Part shown: positions 49,795 through 58,904 of the stretch, piece after piece
Layout of the letters: every line of letters begins with the position of its first letter
Numbering within the stretch: the first letter of the stretch is position 1
DNA from: Woeseiaceae bacterium
GTDB lineage: Bacteria > Pseudomonadota > Gammaproteobacteria > Steroidobacterales > Woeseiaceae
Assembly (NCBI GenBank): GCA_028277185.1
Contig: JANQGQ010000044.1
Coordinates: 248,001 to 312,000, forward strand
DNA: 64,000 nt
Direction: 5' to 3'
The notes under the pieces: generated by a model
What the model saw: only the letters and a program-made list of their open reading frames with translations
The model's database searches: none
What the model was told of the DNA's origin: nothing
Made by a program: the position numbers and the translations under genes

Positions 49795-50128
49795 GCCGCT
49801 CCTGCACGGGCCAAACCATATCCGATCAAGTGACACGCGCTGTCGCCAATAGGTGACACAACGCGGTGCGAGCAGAAGCACGGCGTCCGCCGATACGCCC
49901 GGAAACGGTTTGGTTCCAGTCCATCCTGTAGCCGAATACAGACAGAATCGCGCGCTCCTTCCCGCTCGCCACCAGCGACTTTGGATACGCTGCGATAGCG
50001 TGCTCGCCAAGTGCCTGAACACGATGAATTTGCGTCGCGCTGGCACGGCTCTTGCTGTTTCCTTCCCGAGCTTTGCAAAAAAGCTCTCTGGCGTACTCAA
50101 CCACGTAATAGATACGAAGGAGCGAAGC
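49795..50128. other. 334-base gap, no gene seen
   Basis: An in-frame extension of the EF-hand ORF covers the right part but lacks a ribosome binding site and has no coding character. AGCTTTGCAAAAAAGCT (50071-50087) is a small inverted repeat near the EF-hand gene promoter region. Nothing else is supported. Confidence 0.55.
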
Positions 50129-50356
50129 ATGAGTAAGAGCGTAGTATCCGCAGCCATCGGTGTATTGCTCGTCGCGGGCGCAGCCCAGGCGGGCGACGCC
50201 TCATTCGACCAACTGGACGTCGATCGCGACGGCATGATCAGCGCGTTCGAGGCCGAGGCCGATCCGAAGCTTCTCGAGCGGTTCCGGCAGCTCGACGTCA
50301 ACGGCGATGGCCGCCTGAGCGCCGAGGAGTATGCGGCGTACAAAAAGGGCGAATAG
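50129..50356 (+). CDS. Small periplasmic EF-hand protein
   Basis: 75 residues from ATG 50129 with AAGGAG upstream. A signal peptide (MSKSVVSAAIGVLLVAGAAQA) is followed by two EF-hand loops, DVDRDGMISAFE and DVNGDGRLSAEE, each with Asp at 1, 3 and 5 (Asn at 3 in the second) and Glu at 12. It probably binds calcium in the periplasm as a buffer or signal. It is monocistronic, with a strong terminator right after it. Confidence 0.9.
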   Translation: MSKSVVSAAIGVLLVAGAAQAGDASFDQLDVDRDGMISAFEAEADPKLLERFRQLDVNGDGRLSAEEYAAYKKGE

Positions 50357-50381
50357 CTGAGCCAGAAGATGTGGAACGGCG

Positions 50382-50413
50382 CCGGCCGGGCGATTTCGCC
50401 CGGCCGGTCTTTT
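50382..50413 (+). terminator. Rho-independent terminator after the EF-hand gene
   Basis: A twelve-base-pair stem CCGGCCGGGCGA / TCGCCCGGCCGG with a two-base loop is followed by TCTTTT. It lies 26 bases after the EF-hand stop and separates it from the convergent frdB. Confidence 0.9.
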
Positions 50414-50423
50414 CACCGGTCGG

Positions 50424-51167
50424 CTAAACGGAACGTGCGGCAGAGAGCATCTTCCGGCGCAGAAACGCGATCTGCTCGGCGAGCGGCAGGTCCTTCGGGC
50501 ACGTGTCGGCACAACCCAGAAGCGTCATGCAGCCGAACACGCCGTCTTCGTCCCCGATCAGTTCGTACAGCGATCGGTCGTCACGTTCGTCGCGCGGATC
50601 GACCCGAAACCTTGCGATCTTGTTGAGTCCGACGGCGCCGACGAAATCGGGCCGCATGTGCGCGGTGCCGCAGGCAGCGATGCAGCAGCCGCATTCGATG
50701 CAGCGCTCCAGCTCGTAGATCTCTTCTGCGCGGTCGGGGTCCATCGGCGCCTCCAGCGCGTCGACATCCGGATCCATGTCGCTGCCGTGCACCCAGGTTT
50801 CCAGGCGCTCGGCCATGTCGCGCATCCAGCGTCCGGTGTTTACGGACAAGTCGGCAATCAGCTCGAAGACGGGCAGCGGGAGGAGCGTGATGTCTTCCGG
50901 CAGATCTTTTGTCAACGTCCTGCACGCAAGCGCCGGCCGGCCGTTGATCATCATGCCGCAGCTTCCGCAGATGCCGGCGCGGCAGACGAAGTCGAAGTTG
51001 AGCGACGGGTCCTGTGTTTCGCGGATCTCGGTCAGCGCGACGAACAGCGTCATGCCGGCTGCTTCCGCGACCTCGAAGGTTTGCATGCGCGCTTTGCTCG
51101 TCGTGTCCTGCGGGTTGTAGCGCAGGATGTGGATACGCAGCGTGCGCGTTGCGCCGGTCTCGCTCAT
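50424..51167 (-). CDS. frdB: Fumarate reductase/succinate dehydrogenase iron-sulfur subunit
   Basis: 247 residues. The [2Fe-2S] ligands are in CRAGICGSCGMMINGRPALAC. The [4Fe-4S] motif is CIECGCCIAACG, and the [3Fe-4S] site follows in CMTLLGCADTCPKDLP. It carries electrons between FrdA flavin and the cytochrome b. It is last in the frdCAB operon, and its ATG overlaps the frdA stop as ATGA. Confidence 0.92.
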   Translation of the reverse strand: MSETGATRTLRIHILRYNPQDTTSKARMQTFEVAEAAGMTLFVALTEIRETQDPSLNFDFVCRAGICGSCGMMINGRPALACRTLTKDLPEDITLLPLPVFELIADLSVNTGRWMRDMAERLETWVHGSDMDPDVDALEAPMDPDRAEEIYELERCIECGCCIAACGTAHMRPDFVGAVGLNKIARFRVDPRDERDDRSLYELIGDEDGVFGCMTLLGCADTCPKDLPLAEQIAFLRRKMLSAARSV

Positions 51168-53146
51168 TGCTTGCCGTCCTCGATTCTCTCGTTGCGCCCG
51201 CGGTAGCGCTCGGGCAGAAGATGCGTATAGGGCATCAGTGCGTCCTGAACGGCGAAGCGGTCGTTGTGCTCCGTGCCTGCCGTTACCGCCTCGACCTTCG
51301 CCGTGCGATCCGGCGTGTCGGGATGCTCGATGTGATCGCGCGCCCCGTAGCCGCGCCAGCCGGGCGGTAGCTCCATGCTGTGGACGTCCAGCGTCTCGTC
51401 GCTGAGCTCCGGGGCAGTCGCGGCGGCATTCGGCCAAACCGCGAGCGTCCGGGACAGCCAGACACGGTCGTTGCGCTGCGGATAGTCTTCCCGGTAGTGG
51501 GCACCGCGGCTCTCGGTGCGGCGGAGCGCGCCGGTTGCGACGCACAGCGCCAGCTTGCTCATCATCTGCACGCGGTAGGCGGCGTCGAGTTCAGGGTTTG
51601 CGCCGCGGGCCTGGCTACTGAGTCCGATCTTGAGGCTGCGCCGGTGGATGGCAGTGAGTTCGGCAACGGCGGCCTCGAGGTCGGCGCCGTTGCGGAATAT
51701 GCCGACCTTGTCCGTCATCACCTGCTGCATGGCTGCTGTCACCTCGAACGCGTTCTCGCTGCCCTCGTTGCCGGCGATCGCCCGCAGGCGGTCTGCGGCG
51801 GACCTGAGCGTATCGTCGACGAGAGCGGTCGGAACCGCGATTCGATTGTCCGGTTCGTCGCAGAAATCCGCGATGAACTCGCCCACGAGCATGCCGGCGA
51901 CGACGGTTTCGGCTACCGAGTTGCCGCCAAGGCGATTGAAGCCGTGCATGTCCCAGCACGCGGCTTCGCCAGCCGCAAACAGACCCGCAAGCGTCCGGCT
52001 TTCGCCGCGGTGATCCGTGCGGATACCGCCCATCGAATAGTGCTGGGCCGGCCTGACGGGAATGAGTTCTTTGGCCGGATCCACGCCAAGGAAGAAGCGG
52101 CAAATCTCCATGACTTCGCGCAGCTTGCTTTCGATATGCCGCCGTCCCAGCAGGCGGATGTCGAGCCACAGGTGCTCGCCAAAGCGCGTGCGTGCCCCGA
52201 AGCCTTTGGCGATGTGCTCCTCCATGCGCCGCGACACGACGTCGCGTGAGGCGAGTTCCTTTTTCTCCGGCTCATAGTCCGGCATGAAGCGGTGCTCGTT
52301 GCCGTCGAGCAGGAGGCCGCCGTCGCCGCGGCAGCCTTCCGTGACGAGGATGCCGGCGGGGAAGATACCCGTGGGGTGGAACTGCACGGCTTCCATGTTG
52401 CCTAGTTCTGCGACGCCCGTTTCGAGCGCGATCGCGGCGCCGATGCCCTGGTTGATCACGGCGTTCGTCGTGACGCGATACAGCCGGCCGAAACCTCCCG
52501 TGGCGATGCAGGTGGCGCGGGCGACGTAGGCTTTGAGCTCGCCGGTCGCGAGATCGCGCGCGACGGCGCCGTAGCAGCGGCCGTCCGCGTGGATCAGTTG
52601 GATGGCCTCCATGCGATCGTGAACCGGTATTCGCTCCGCGAGCGCCTGGTCGCTCATCGTGTACAGCATCGAGTGGCCGGTGCCGTCGGAGACATAGCTC
52701 GTCCGCCACTTCTTCGTGCCGCCGAAGTCGCGGGCGTCGATGAGGCCGTGCGCGGCTTCCCGTTCCTCGAGCGTCACGCGTTCGCCGTTGATGATCGCGT
52801 CGCGCGGCCCGCTCCGAACCCGGTTCCACGGCACGCCCCAGGCGGCCAGCTCGCGGACGGCCTTCGGGGCCGTGTTGACGAACATGCGCACGACCGCCTG
52901 GTCGGCGCCCCAGTCGCTGCCGCGCACGGTATCCTCGAAATGAACGTCCTCGTTGTCGCCGGCGCCCCTGACCGCGTTCGCAAGCGACGCCTGCATGCCG
53001 CCCTGGGCCGCGGCCGAGTGCGAGCGCTTCTCCGGCACGAGGCTCAGCACGAGCACGTCGTGGCCGCGGCGCTTTGCGCCGATGCCGACGCGCAGGCCCG
53101 CCAGCCCGCCGCCGACGATCAGTACGTCGGTGTAGACGATTTCCAT
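51164..53146 (-). CDS. frdA: Fumarate reductase/succinate dehydrogenase flavoprotein subunit
   Basis: 660 residues, longer than the usual 580-600 of E. coli-type enzymes and close to the Wolinella type. FAD motif VLIVGGGLAGLRVGIGAK, covalent-FAD His in RSHSAAAQGGMQA, and HPTGIFPAG and RPAQHYSMGG in the active site. It interconverts fumarate and succinate; the direction in vivo cannot be told from sequence. It overlaps the frdC 3' end by 28 bases. Confidence 0.93.
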   Translation of the reverse strand: MEIVYTDVLIVGGGLAGLRVGIGAKRRGHDVLVLSLVPEKRSHSAAAQGGMQASLANAVRGAGDNEDVHFEDTVRGSDWGADQAVVRMFVNTAPKAVRELAAWGVPWNRVRSGPRDAIINGERVTLEEREAAHGLIDARDFGGTKKWRTSYVSDGTGHSMLYTMSDQALAERIPVHDRMEAIQLIHADGRCYGAVARDLATGELKAYVARATCIATGGFGRLYRVTTNAVINQGIGAAIALETGVAELGNMEAVQFHPTGIFPAGILVTEGCRGDGGLLLDGNEHRFMPDYEPEKKELASRDVVSRRMEEHIAKGFGARTRFGEHLWLDIRLLGRRHIESKLREVMEICRFFLGVDPAKELIPVRPAQHYSMGGIRTDHRGESRTLAGLFAAGEAACWDMHGFNRLGGNSVAETVVAGMLVGEFIADFCDEPDNRIAVPTALVDDTLRSAADRLRAIAGNEGSENAFEVTAAMQQVMTDKVGIFRNGADLEAAVAELTAIHRRSLKIGLSSQARGANPELDAAYRVQMMSKLALCVATGALRRTESRGAHYREDYPQRNDRVWLSRTLAVWPNAAATAPELSDETLDVHSMELPPGWRGYGARDHIEHPDTPDRTAKVEAVTAGTEHNDRFAVQDALMPYTHLLPERYRGRNERIEDGKQ

Positions 53147-53808
53147 GTCGGGTGTCTCGCCTCGTGGCTAGCCGCGGCAGCGCTCGGTACGTAGCGCTCG
53201 CCGGCGTCGTGGCGGTGCTCGTAGCCGAGCTTCATGTACGCACCGAGCGTCAGGAGGCCGAGCACGAGAAAAAACGTCGTGAGCGCCCACTTCGCCCGGA
53301 CGAGCCGCTTGCGGGGAATACGGCCGTGCCTGTCGGTGAACCAGCCCCACTTGACGGCCAGCCGGTAGACGCCGATGCCGCCGTGCAGCTCGACCGCGAA
53401 CAGGAGGATGAGGTATAGAGGCCACCAGCGTCCGCTCCACACGCGGTCCGCCGACGCATACGGGCCGATGTCCGCCGGGTTGAGCAGCATCTGATAGAGG
53501 TGGGCGACCGCGAGCAGCATGAGCACGAAGCCCGTCACGACCTGCAGGAGCCACAGCAGGGTGTCGGGATGGCTGAATACACGGACATGACCGTGCATTG
53601 CCCGGTATTCCGCAAAGCTTGCGGGTGCCTTGCGCAGGGCCGTTACGGCATGGACGACGAACAGCAGCAGCACGGCCGCGGCGATCAGCGATACGATCAG
53701 CGGGACGCGCCGGCCGAAGATCGGCTCGCCCTCGAACAGCCGCGTCACGAAGTACATGGCGTCGGGCCCGAGCAGGATGCTGGACACCATGAACATGTGC
53801 ACCCACAT
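53119..53808 (-). CDS. frdC: Fumarate reductase cytochrome b subunit, di-haem Wolinella type
   Basis: 229 residues from ATG 53808, but homology clearly continues upstream: the same frame reads LDLIQGATGLALVLF directly before MWVHMFMVSSILLG, the first membrane helix with a haem-ligand His. That frame is open to 53925 and contains no ATG, GTG or TTG. GGAGAG lies just before ATC (53913) and CTG (53910), so a non-AUG start or a sequence error is likely. Further helices with VELHGGIGVYRLAVKWGWF match Wolinella FrdC. It anchors FrdAB and exchanges electrons with quinone. It is first in the operon. Confidence 0.88.
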   Translation of the reverse strand: MWVHMFMVSSILLGPDAMYFVTRLFEGEPIFGRRVPLIVSLIAAAVLLLFVVHAVTALRKAPASFAEYRAMHGHVRVFSHPDTLLWLLQVVTGFVLMLLAVAHLYQMLLNPADIGPYASADRVWSGRWWPLYLILLFAVELHGGIGVYRLAVKWGWFTDRHGRIPRKRLVRAKWALTTFFLVLGLLTLGAYMKLGYEHRHDAGERYVPSAAAASHEARHPTWKSSTPTY

Positions 53809-54008
53809 GAACAGGACCAGCGCGAGACCCGTGGCGCCCTGGATGAGGTCCAGCCATGCAGGCCACGCGCTCTGCCGGGGGTGCGAACGCCCGAGGGGGA
53901 GCGGTCTCAGGATGGCGGTCTCTCCGGTTGCCCGTCAGCACGAACTCGACCATTTGCCGCCGGTCTCTGTCTATACGCGCGAACCGAGAGCCCGCGATAA
54001 TACCGCCC

Positions 54009-54434
54009 ATGGACAACGCCGCCTGGTACATCTTCGCCGCCGATCTCGTGCTGCTGCTGCACGTCCTCTTCGTGGCCTTCGTCGTGTTCGGACTCGTGCT
54101 GGTCGTCGCCGGTAAGCTCCTGGGCTGGTCGTGGGTCCGCAATCCGTGGTTTCGCATGGCGCATCTCGCCGCGATCGTCGTCGTGGCGACCCAGGCCTGG
54201 TTCGGCGTCGTCTGCCCGCTGACGAACTGGGAAATGGCGCTGCGCCAGCGCGGCGGCGATGCAACCTACAGCGGCGCGTTCGTCGCGCACTGGCTCGAAG
54301 CGATCCTCTACTATCAGGCGCCGAACTGGGTCTTCGCCGTTTGCTACACGTTGTTCGGTCTGGCCGTGCTTGCGAGCTGGTTCTGGGTGCGGCCGCGGCG
54401 CTTCACGGAGGGGCGGGTCCGGCGAAGTGTCTGA
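54009..54434 (+). CDS. DUF2784 membrane protein
   Basis: 141 residues with four predicted membrane helices: YIFAADLVLLLHVLFVAFVVFGL, HLAAIVVVATQAWFGVVCPL, a region with WEMALRQRGG and HWLEAILYYQAP, and FAVCYTLFGLAVLASWFWV. This is the DUF2784 pattern; the function is unknown. ATG 54009 is the first good start, divergent from frdC. Confidence 0.85.
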   Translation: MDNAAWYIFAADLVLLLHVLFVAFVVFGLVLVVAGKLLGWSWVRNPWFRMAHLAAIVVVATQAWFGVVCPLTNWEMALRQRGGDATYSGAFVAHWLEAILYYQAPNWVFAVCYTLFGLAVLASWFWVRPRRFTEGRVRRSV

Positions 54435-54820
54435 CGGGGGGCGGCAGGTTTCCGTCGTGCGATGTAATCGTTTTCTGTTTTTCCTTCGCATTCGCCAATA
54501 GCCGGCAGCCCGACGGCTTCCTGAGAATGCGTCCTCCGGGCCGGATGTATCGACATAAGCCACTGTTATATAATGGTTATACAGTAATCCGGAAGCGCCG
54601 GTTGACAACGCTGCCCAATACGACGATTATATGAAAACGTTTACATCACGTTTCGAGGTGTGACGTTTGCCTGGTTGGGGGGATTCAGGTCGTATCCGAC
54701 GCTTTCGCGTAGCGCCATGGCGGGTCTCGTAGTCGAGGCCGCGAAGCCTTCAGCGCTGACCACGGGGTACATCGAGCCAAACAACCGCACGGCGCCTCGG
54801 CAGCTGCAGGAGTTTTATCG
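54435..54820. other. 386-base regulatory gap before the glycan locus
   Basis: The stretch is AT-richer than its surroundings. It holds a TATAAT (54569-54574) without a clear -35, and the operator-bearing promoter described separately. The GTGTCTGAC at 54427-54435 is simply the end of the DUF2784 gene. No ORF with coding character was seen. Confidence 0.6.
54602..54646 (+). promoter_or_regulatory. Promoter with LacI-type operator for the TonB receptor operon
   Basis: A consensus TTGACA (54602-54607) and an ATTATAT -10 region (54626-54632) are followed by the operator ATGAAAACGTTTACAT (54631-54646), which overlaps the -10. It differs by one base from the perfect palindrome at 61227. Binding here would block transcription of the receptor, glycosidase and transporter genes. 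Confidence 0.8.
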
Positions 54821-57730
54821 ATGAGACCGATCCCATGGGGCCCCGCTTCCACGCACTTCCGAACAGCATTCATCCTCCTGCCAGCGCTGGTTCTGAGTGA
54901 CGTCGCGTTCGCTCAGTCGGCGGCGACGAACGATCAGGTGCTCGACGAAATCGTCGTCACGGGTATTCGCAGCTCGCTCACCCGCTCGATCGACATCAAG
55001 CGGCGCGAATCCGGCGTCGTCGACGCGATCACGGCCGAGGACATCGGCAAGTTTCCCGATGCCAACCTTGCGGAGTCGCTGCAGCGGGTAACCGGCGTAT
55101 CGATCGACAGGCAGAACAACGAGGGCAATCAGATATCGGTGCGGGGTCTCGGGCCGAGCTTCAATCTGGTCACGCTGAACGGCCGGCAGATGCCCGTAGC
55201 CTCGTCGCCGGAGCAGGAGACGATTTCGAGCGCGACACAGAGCCGTGCCTTCAACTTTGCCGAGATCGCGTCGGAGTCGGTATCGGGCGTCAGCGTCTAC
55301 AAGACGTCGCGGGCGGACCTGCCGACCGGAGGTATCGGCGCGACGGTCGACATTCAGACGGCCCGTCCCTTCGACTTCGCTGAACAGAAGGCAGTATTGA
55401 GCGTTGCCGGTGTGCACGATCTGTCGGTCGAGGAGGGCGATTCCGTCACTCCGGAGATCGGCGGGCTCTTCACGACCCGTCTGTCGGACGCGTTCGCGGT
55501 ACTCGTCAACGGCTCGTACTCCCGCCGGGACTTCACGGACAAGGAAGAGCACCACGACGGCTGGCAGCGGCTCACGCCCGACGCCAACGGGAACGAGTTC
55601 GCGATACTGTCCGCCGGGGCGGACCTGACCGGGGTGGAGCAGCTCTACCGGCCGATCACGAACATCTCCGAGGTCTCGGAGAACGAACGCGAGCGGACCA
55701 ACGCCCAGTTCGTCGTTCAGCTCCAGCCGAACGACCGGTTCACGGCGACGGTCGACTATACGCTGTCGCGCTTCGAGCGTGTGGAGCGACGCTACCAGAC
55801 CGGTGTGTTTGGCGATCCGGTCAACCACGGCGTCCAGAGCCTGGCTTTCGACGACAACGGCACGTTCACGAGCTACTCGTTCACCGGCGCGGCCGATTTC
55901 CTGTCCTACGAGAACGAACTGAAGATCGAAAACGACTCGATCGGCCTCAATCTCGACTGGCAGGTCAACGACCGGTTGACCCTGAACTTCGACGCGCACA
56001 GTTCGGAATCCGAGAGCCAGCCGGGCGGGGAGCTCAACGATCTGCTGTTCCTGATGCAGGGCGCTCAAAACGTCGGCTTCAGCTTCGGCTACGGCGGCAG
56101 CCCCTTTACCGTCGCAGTCGACGAGACGAACGCGGGCACGCTGATCTTCGACAACGTCCCCGGTGGGTTGACTTTCCTGGCCGGCGACGCGCAGCCTTTG
56201 CCCTTGTCGGGCTTTCTCGACATCCAGGGTCTTGCGCCGCTGGGGACGTTCGTCCGCAACATCGGTATTCTCAACGAAGTGGATCAGGCGCAACTGAAAG
56301 GATCGTGGGAATTCGAGTCGGACACGGGTCTTAAGTCCGTCGACTTCGGCGCGTCCTACACCGACTACCAGGTCGATACGAGCTCGATCAGCAGCCAGTT
56401 CGTGTTCCAGGGCCTTGGGATCGACCCGGCGACCTTCAGCGCCGTGTGTACGTCGGCTATCTGTCCAATCGACTCCCCGCTGCGCGACCAGATCAGCGCC
56501 GGCGGCGGCAGCGGCGTCGGCGGTTTCGACCGGATTCTGCGCGCACCGAGCCCGGCCACGCTCGCCGGCGGCTTCCCGTTCCAGACGGGCGACATCGTGC
56601 CGGCGACGGAGCGGTCAGTCATCGGCGAAGAGTCGATCGCCCTGTATGTGAACTTCAACTTCGACTGGGAGATCGGCGGTCTGCCGGCCAGGCTCGCGCT
56701 CGGCGTCCGCTACGAGGAAACGGACGTCGCCGGCACGTCCGTGCAGAACCTGCCGGTGGCGCTGCAGACGTCGAGCCCGACCGAACAGGAAGTCCTGCAG
56801 TCGGCGGAGGAGGTCGACTTCACGCTCAACGGCGACTACCGGGAAGTCCTGCCGGCCGTCGACTTTCAGATATCGCCGACCGACTCGACGATCGCCCGAC
56901 TGTCTTATGGCCGCACGCTCGCGCGCCCCGACCTGAACGCGCTCCGCCCGTCGCTGACGATTGCGGACACGCGTCCGTTCGGTCCGTTCAACGCCGTGCA
57001 GGGCAATCCCGACCTCACGCCATATCTCGCGGACAACATCGATCTGGCCTTCGAGTGGTACTACGACGAGTTCAGCTACGCCGCGATCAACTTCTTCTAC
57101 AAGGACATCGACAACTACATCGGCACGACGACCGTCGTTCAGCCGATCCTCAACGTCGACGGCGAACCGTTGACGGATCCGAGCGCGCGCTTCATGGGTA
57201 CGCCCGTGGTCGGCAACGCGGACGATCCCGTCGCGGAGTTCAACGTGTTGTCGCCGTTCAATTCGGGGAGCGCCGAGATCGACGGTTTCGAGTTCGCGCT
57301 TCAGCACATCTTTGGCGACACGGGTTTCGGCGTTCAGGCGAACTACACGATCGTCGACAGCGACGCGGAGTTCGATCCGAACGCGATCGAACAAACCGTG
57401 AACCTGATAGGACTCAGCGACTCGGCGAACTTTGTAGCTTTCTATGAGAATGCAACATTCCAGGTGCGGGCCGCGCTGAATTGGCGGGACGAGTTCCTGT
57501 TCTCCGAGAATCAGCTACGCGTGCAGAACGAACCGGTCTTCTTCGACGCCTATACACAGATCGATCTGAGCGTCTCCTGGCGGGCGACCGAAGTACTGAC
57601 CGTCTTCGGCGAGGTCCTCAATGTCACCGGCGAGGACCAGGAGCAGCGCGGACGTTTCGAAAACCAGTTCCTGTTCGGCAACGATCAGGAGCCGCGCCTG
57701 ACATTCGGGGTTCGTGCGGATTTCAACTAG
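54821..57730 (+). CDS. TonB-dependent receptor, carbohydrate type
   Basis: 969 residues from ATG 54821, eight bases after AGGAG. A signal peptide ends near FAQSAATND. The TonB box is VLDEIVVTGIR, and the plug opens with SIDIKRRESGVVDAITAEDIGKFPDANLAESLQRVTGVSIDR, a hallmark of receptors in proteobacterial glycan-utilisation loci. The barrel ends in LTFGVRADFN. It imports oligosaccharides across the outer membrane. It overlaps the glycosidase gene and is regulated by the operator upstream. Confidence 0.94.
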   Translation: MRPIPWGPASTHFRTAFILLPALVLSDVAFAQSAATNDQVLDEIVVTGIRSSLTRSIDIKRRESGVVDAITAEDIGKFPDANLAESLQRVTGVSIDRQNNEGNQISVRGLGPSFNLVTLNGRQMPVASSPEQETISSATQSRAFNFAEIASESVSGVSVYKTSRADLPTGGIGATVDIQTARPFDFAEQKAVLSVAGVHDLSVEEGDSVTPEIGGLFTTRLSDAFAVLVNGSYSRRDFTDKEEHHDGWQRLTPDANGNEFAILSAGADLTGVEQLYRPITNISEVSENERERTNAQFVVQLQPNDRFTATVDYTLSRFERVERRYQTGVFGDPVNHGVQSLAFDDNGTFTSYSFTGAADFLSYENELKIENDSIGLNLDWQVNDRLTLNFDAHSSESESQPGGELNDLLFLMQGAQNVGFSFGYGGSPFTVAVDETNAGTLIFDNVPGGLTFLAGDAQPLPLSGFLDIQGLAPLGTFVRNIGILNEVDQAQLKGSWEFESDTGLKSVDFGASYTDYQVDTSSISSQFVFQGLGIDPATFSAVCTSAICPIDSPLRDQISAGGGSGVGGFDRILRAPSPATLAGGFPFQTGDIVPATERSVIGEESIALYVNFNFDWEIGGLPARLALGVRYEETDVAGTSVQNLPVALQTSSPTEQEVLQSAEEVDFTLNGDYREVLPAVDFQISPTDSTIARLSYGRTLARPDLNALRPSLTIADTRPFGPFNAVQGNPDLTPYLADNIDLAFEWYYDEFSYAAINFFYKDIDNYIGTTTVVQPILNVDGEPLTDPSARFMGTPVVGNADDPVAEFNVLSPFNSGSAEIDGFEFALQHIFGDTGFGVQANYTIVDSDAEFDPNAIEQTVNLIGLSDSANFVAFYENATFQVRAALNWRDEFLFSENQLRVQNEPVFFDAYTQIDLSVSWRATEVLTVFGEVLNVTGEDQEQRGRFENQFLFGNDQEPRLTFGVRADFN

Positions 57731-58904
57731 CCGACGGGTCCGCGGCGTGTCCCGGCGTTCGCGGACTGTACTCGCCACGGCAATGCTGGCGGCAGCAGCC
57801 TGTGCGTCGCCGGTCCCGGACCCGACGACAAATGAATCGTCCGGCGATCGGCGACTGTTTCTCATCGGTCAGGATCTCGGCGCGATTCGCGGCTACATCG
57901 ACAGCGCTTGCTGCACGGCTGCGGACGGCGGGACGGCGTATGTAGGCTTCTTCGAAATGCTGTTAGCGGACGCCGCGTACGGCGGCCTCGGAATCGACCC
58001 CGACGGCCGTCCTCTGGACATCGAAGCGGATTGGGGCGCCGGACCCGGAAGCGCCTACAAGACGGCAACCGAGTTCGGTTTCGACTACCTGGCGCTGGGC
58101 TTGTCGATGACCGAGAACTTTCACCCGGGTGGTCTCGATCAGATCGTCGCCGGCGAGCGCGACCGCGAGATCGGCCAGCTCGCGCGGTTCGCGAAGGCAG
58201 TCGATACGACGATCCTGCTGCGGATAGGCTATGAGTTCGACGGCGCGTGGAACGAGGGCTATGCCGACGCGGCTCGTTACGTCCTGGCCTATCGGCGCAT
58301 CGTCGACGGTCTGCGGGAGCGCGGCGTCAGCAACGTGCTCTACGTCTGGCAGGGAGCGGCGTCGACCACCGACGTCGTTCTCGATGGTGGACGTCTCGAC
58401 GTCATTCGCGACTGGTATCCCGGCGATGCGTACGTGGACTGGCTCGGCTTCTCCTGGTTCATGCACCCCGACGAGCAGCCGATTGTCGAGCTGCCGTTTT
58501 CCGTACCGCCGCCGCGCGATCTGGCAGATGAGATCGTCGAGCTCGCCAGGGAAGTTGGAAAACCCGTGCTGATCGCGGAGGCAGCTCCCCAAGGCTATGA
58601 TCTGCGCGACAAGACCGTCGCGCACCATACACCGTTGTGGGACGGAGACGCCGGCAGCGGCGTTCGGAGCGTCAGCAGCGAAACGATATGGGCCGACTGG
58701 TTTCAGCCCATGTTCGACTACATGGAGGCGAACGCCGACGTGATCCGGGGACTCGCGTACATCAACGTCCGCTGGGACGACCAGGATATGTGGGACGCAC
58801 CCTATGAGGCGGGCTATTGGGGCGACACACGCGTCGAAGTCGATGCGACGATAGCCGACCGGTTCAGCGAGTCGATAGACCGGTGGCGCTCGGGACGTGA
58901 CTGA
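57714..58904 (+). CDS. GH26-like glycoside hydrolase lipoprotein
   Basis: 396 residues from GTG 57714, overlapping the receptor stop; a GTG at 57747 is an alternative. The N-terminus ends in AMLAAAACAS, a lipobox-like sequence at Cys30. LRIGYEFDGAWN holds the likely acid/base Glu of GH26, in the form seen in beta-1,3-xylanases rather than the HEMNG form of mannanases. VLIAEAAPQG near residue 293 supplies the likely nucleophile Glu. It probably cuts a polysaccharide at the cell surface or in the periplasm. Confidence 0.75.
   Translation: MRISTSRRVRGVSRRSRTVLATAMLAAAACASPVPDPTTNESSGDRRLFLIGQDLGAIRGYIDSACCTAADGGTAYVGFFEMLLADAAYGGLGIDPDGRPLDIEADWGAGPGSAYKTATEFGFDYLALGLSMTENFHPGGLDQIVAGERDREIGQLARFAKAVDTTILLRIGYEFDGAWNEGYADAARYVLAYRRIVDGLRERGVSNVLYVWQGAASTTDVVLDGGRLDVIRDWYPGDAYVDWLGFSWFMHPDEQPIVELPFSVPPPRDLADEIVELAREVGKPVLIAEAAPQGYDLRDKTVAHHTPLWDGDAGSGVRSVSSETIWADWFQPMFDYMEANADVIRGLAYINVRWDDQDMWDAPYEAGYWGDTRVEVDATIADRFSESIDRWRSGRD

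Noticed and set aside
54427-54435. Fifth REP-like copy (GTGTCTGAC)
   Set aside because: The second half of the palindrome is missing, and the bases are the last codons of the DUF2784 gene.
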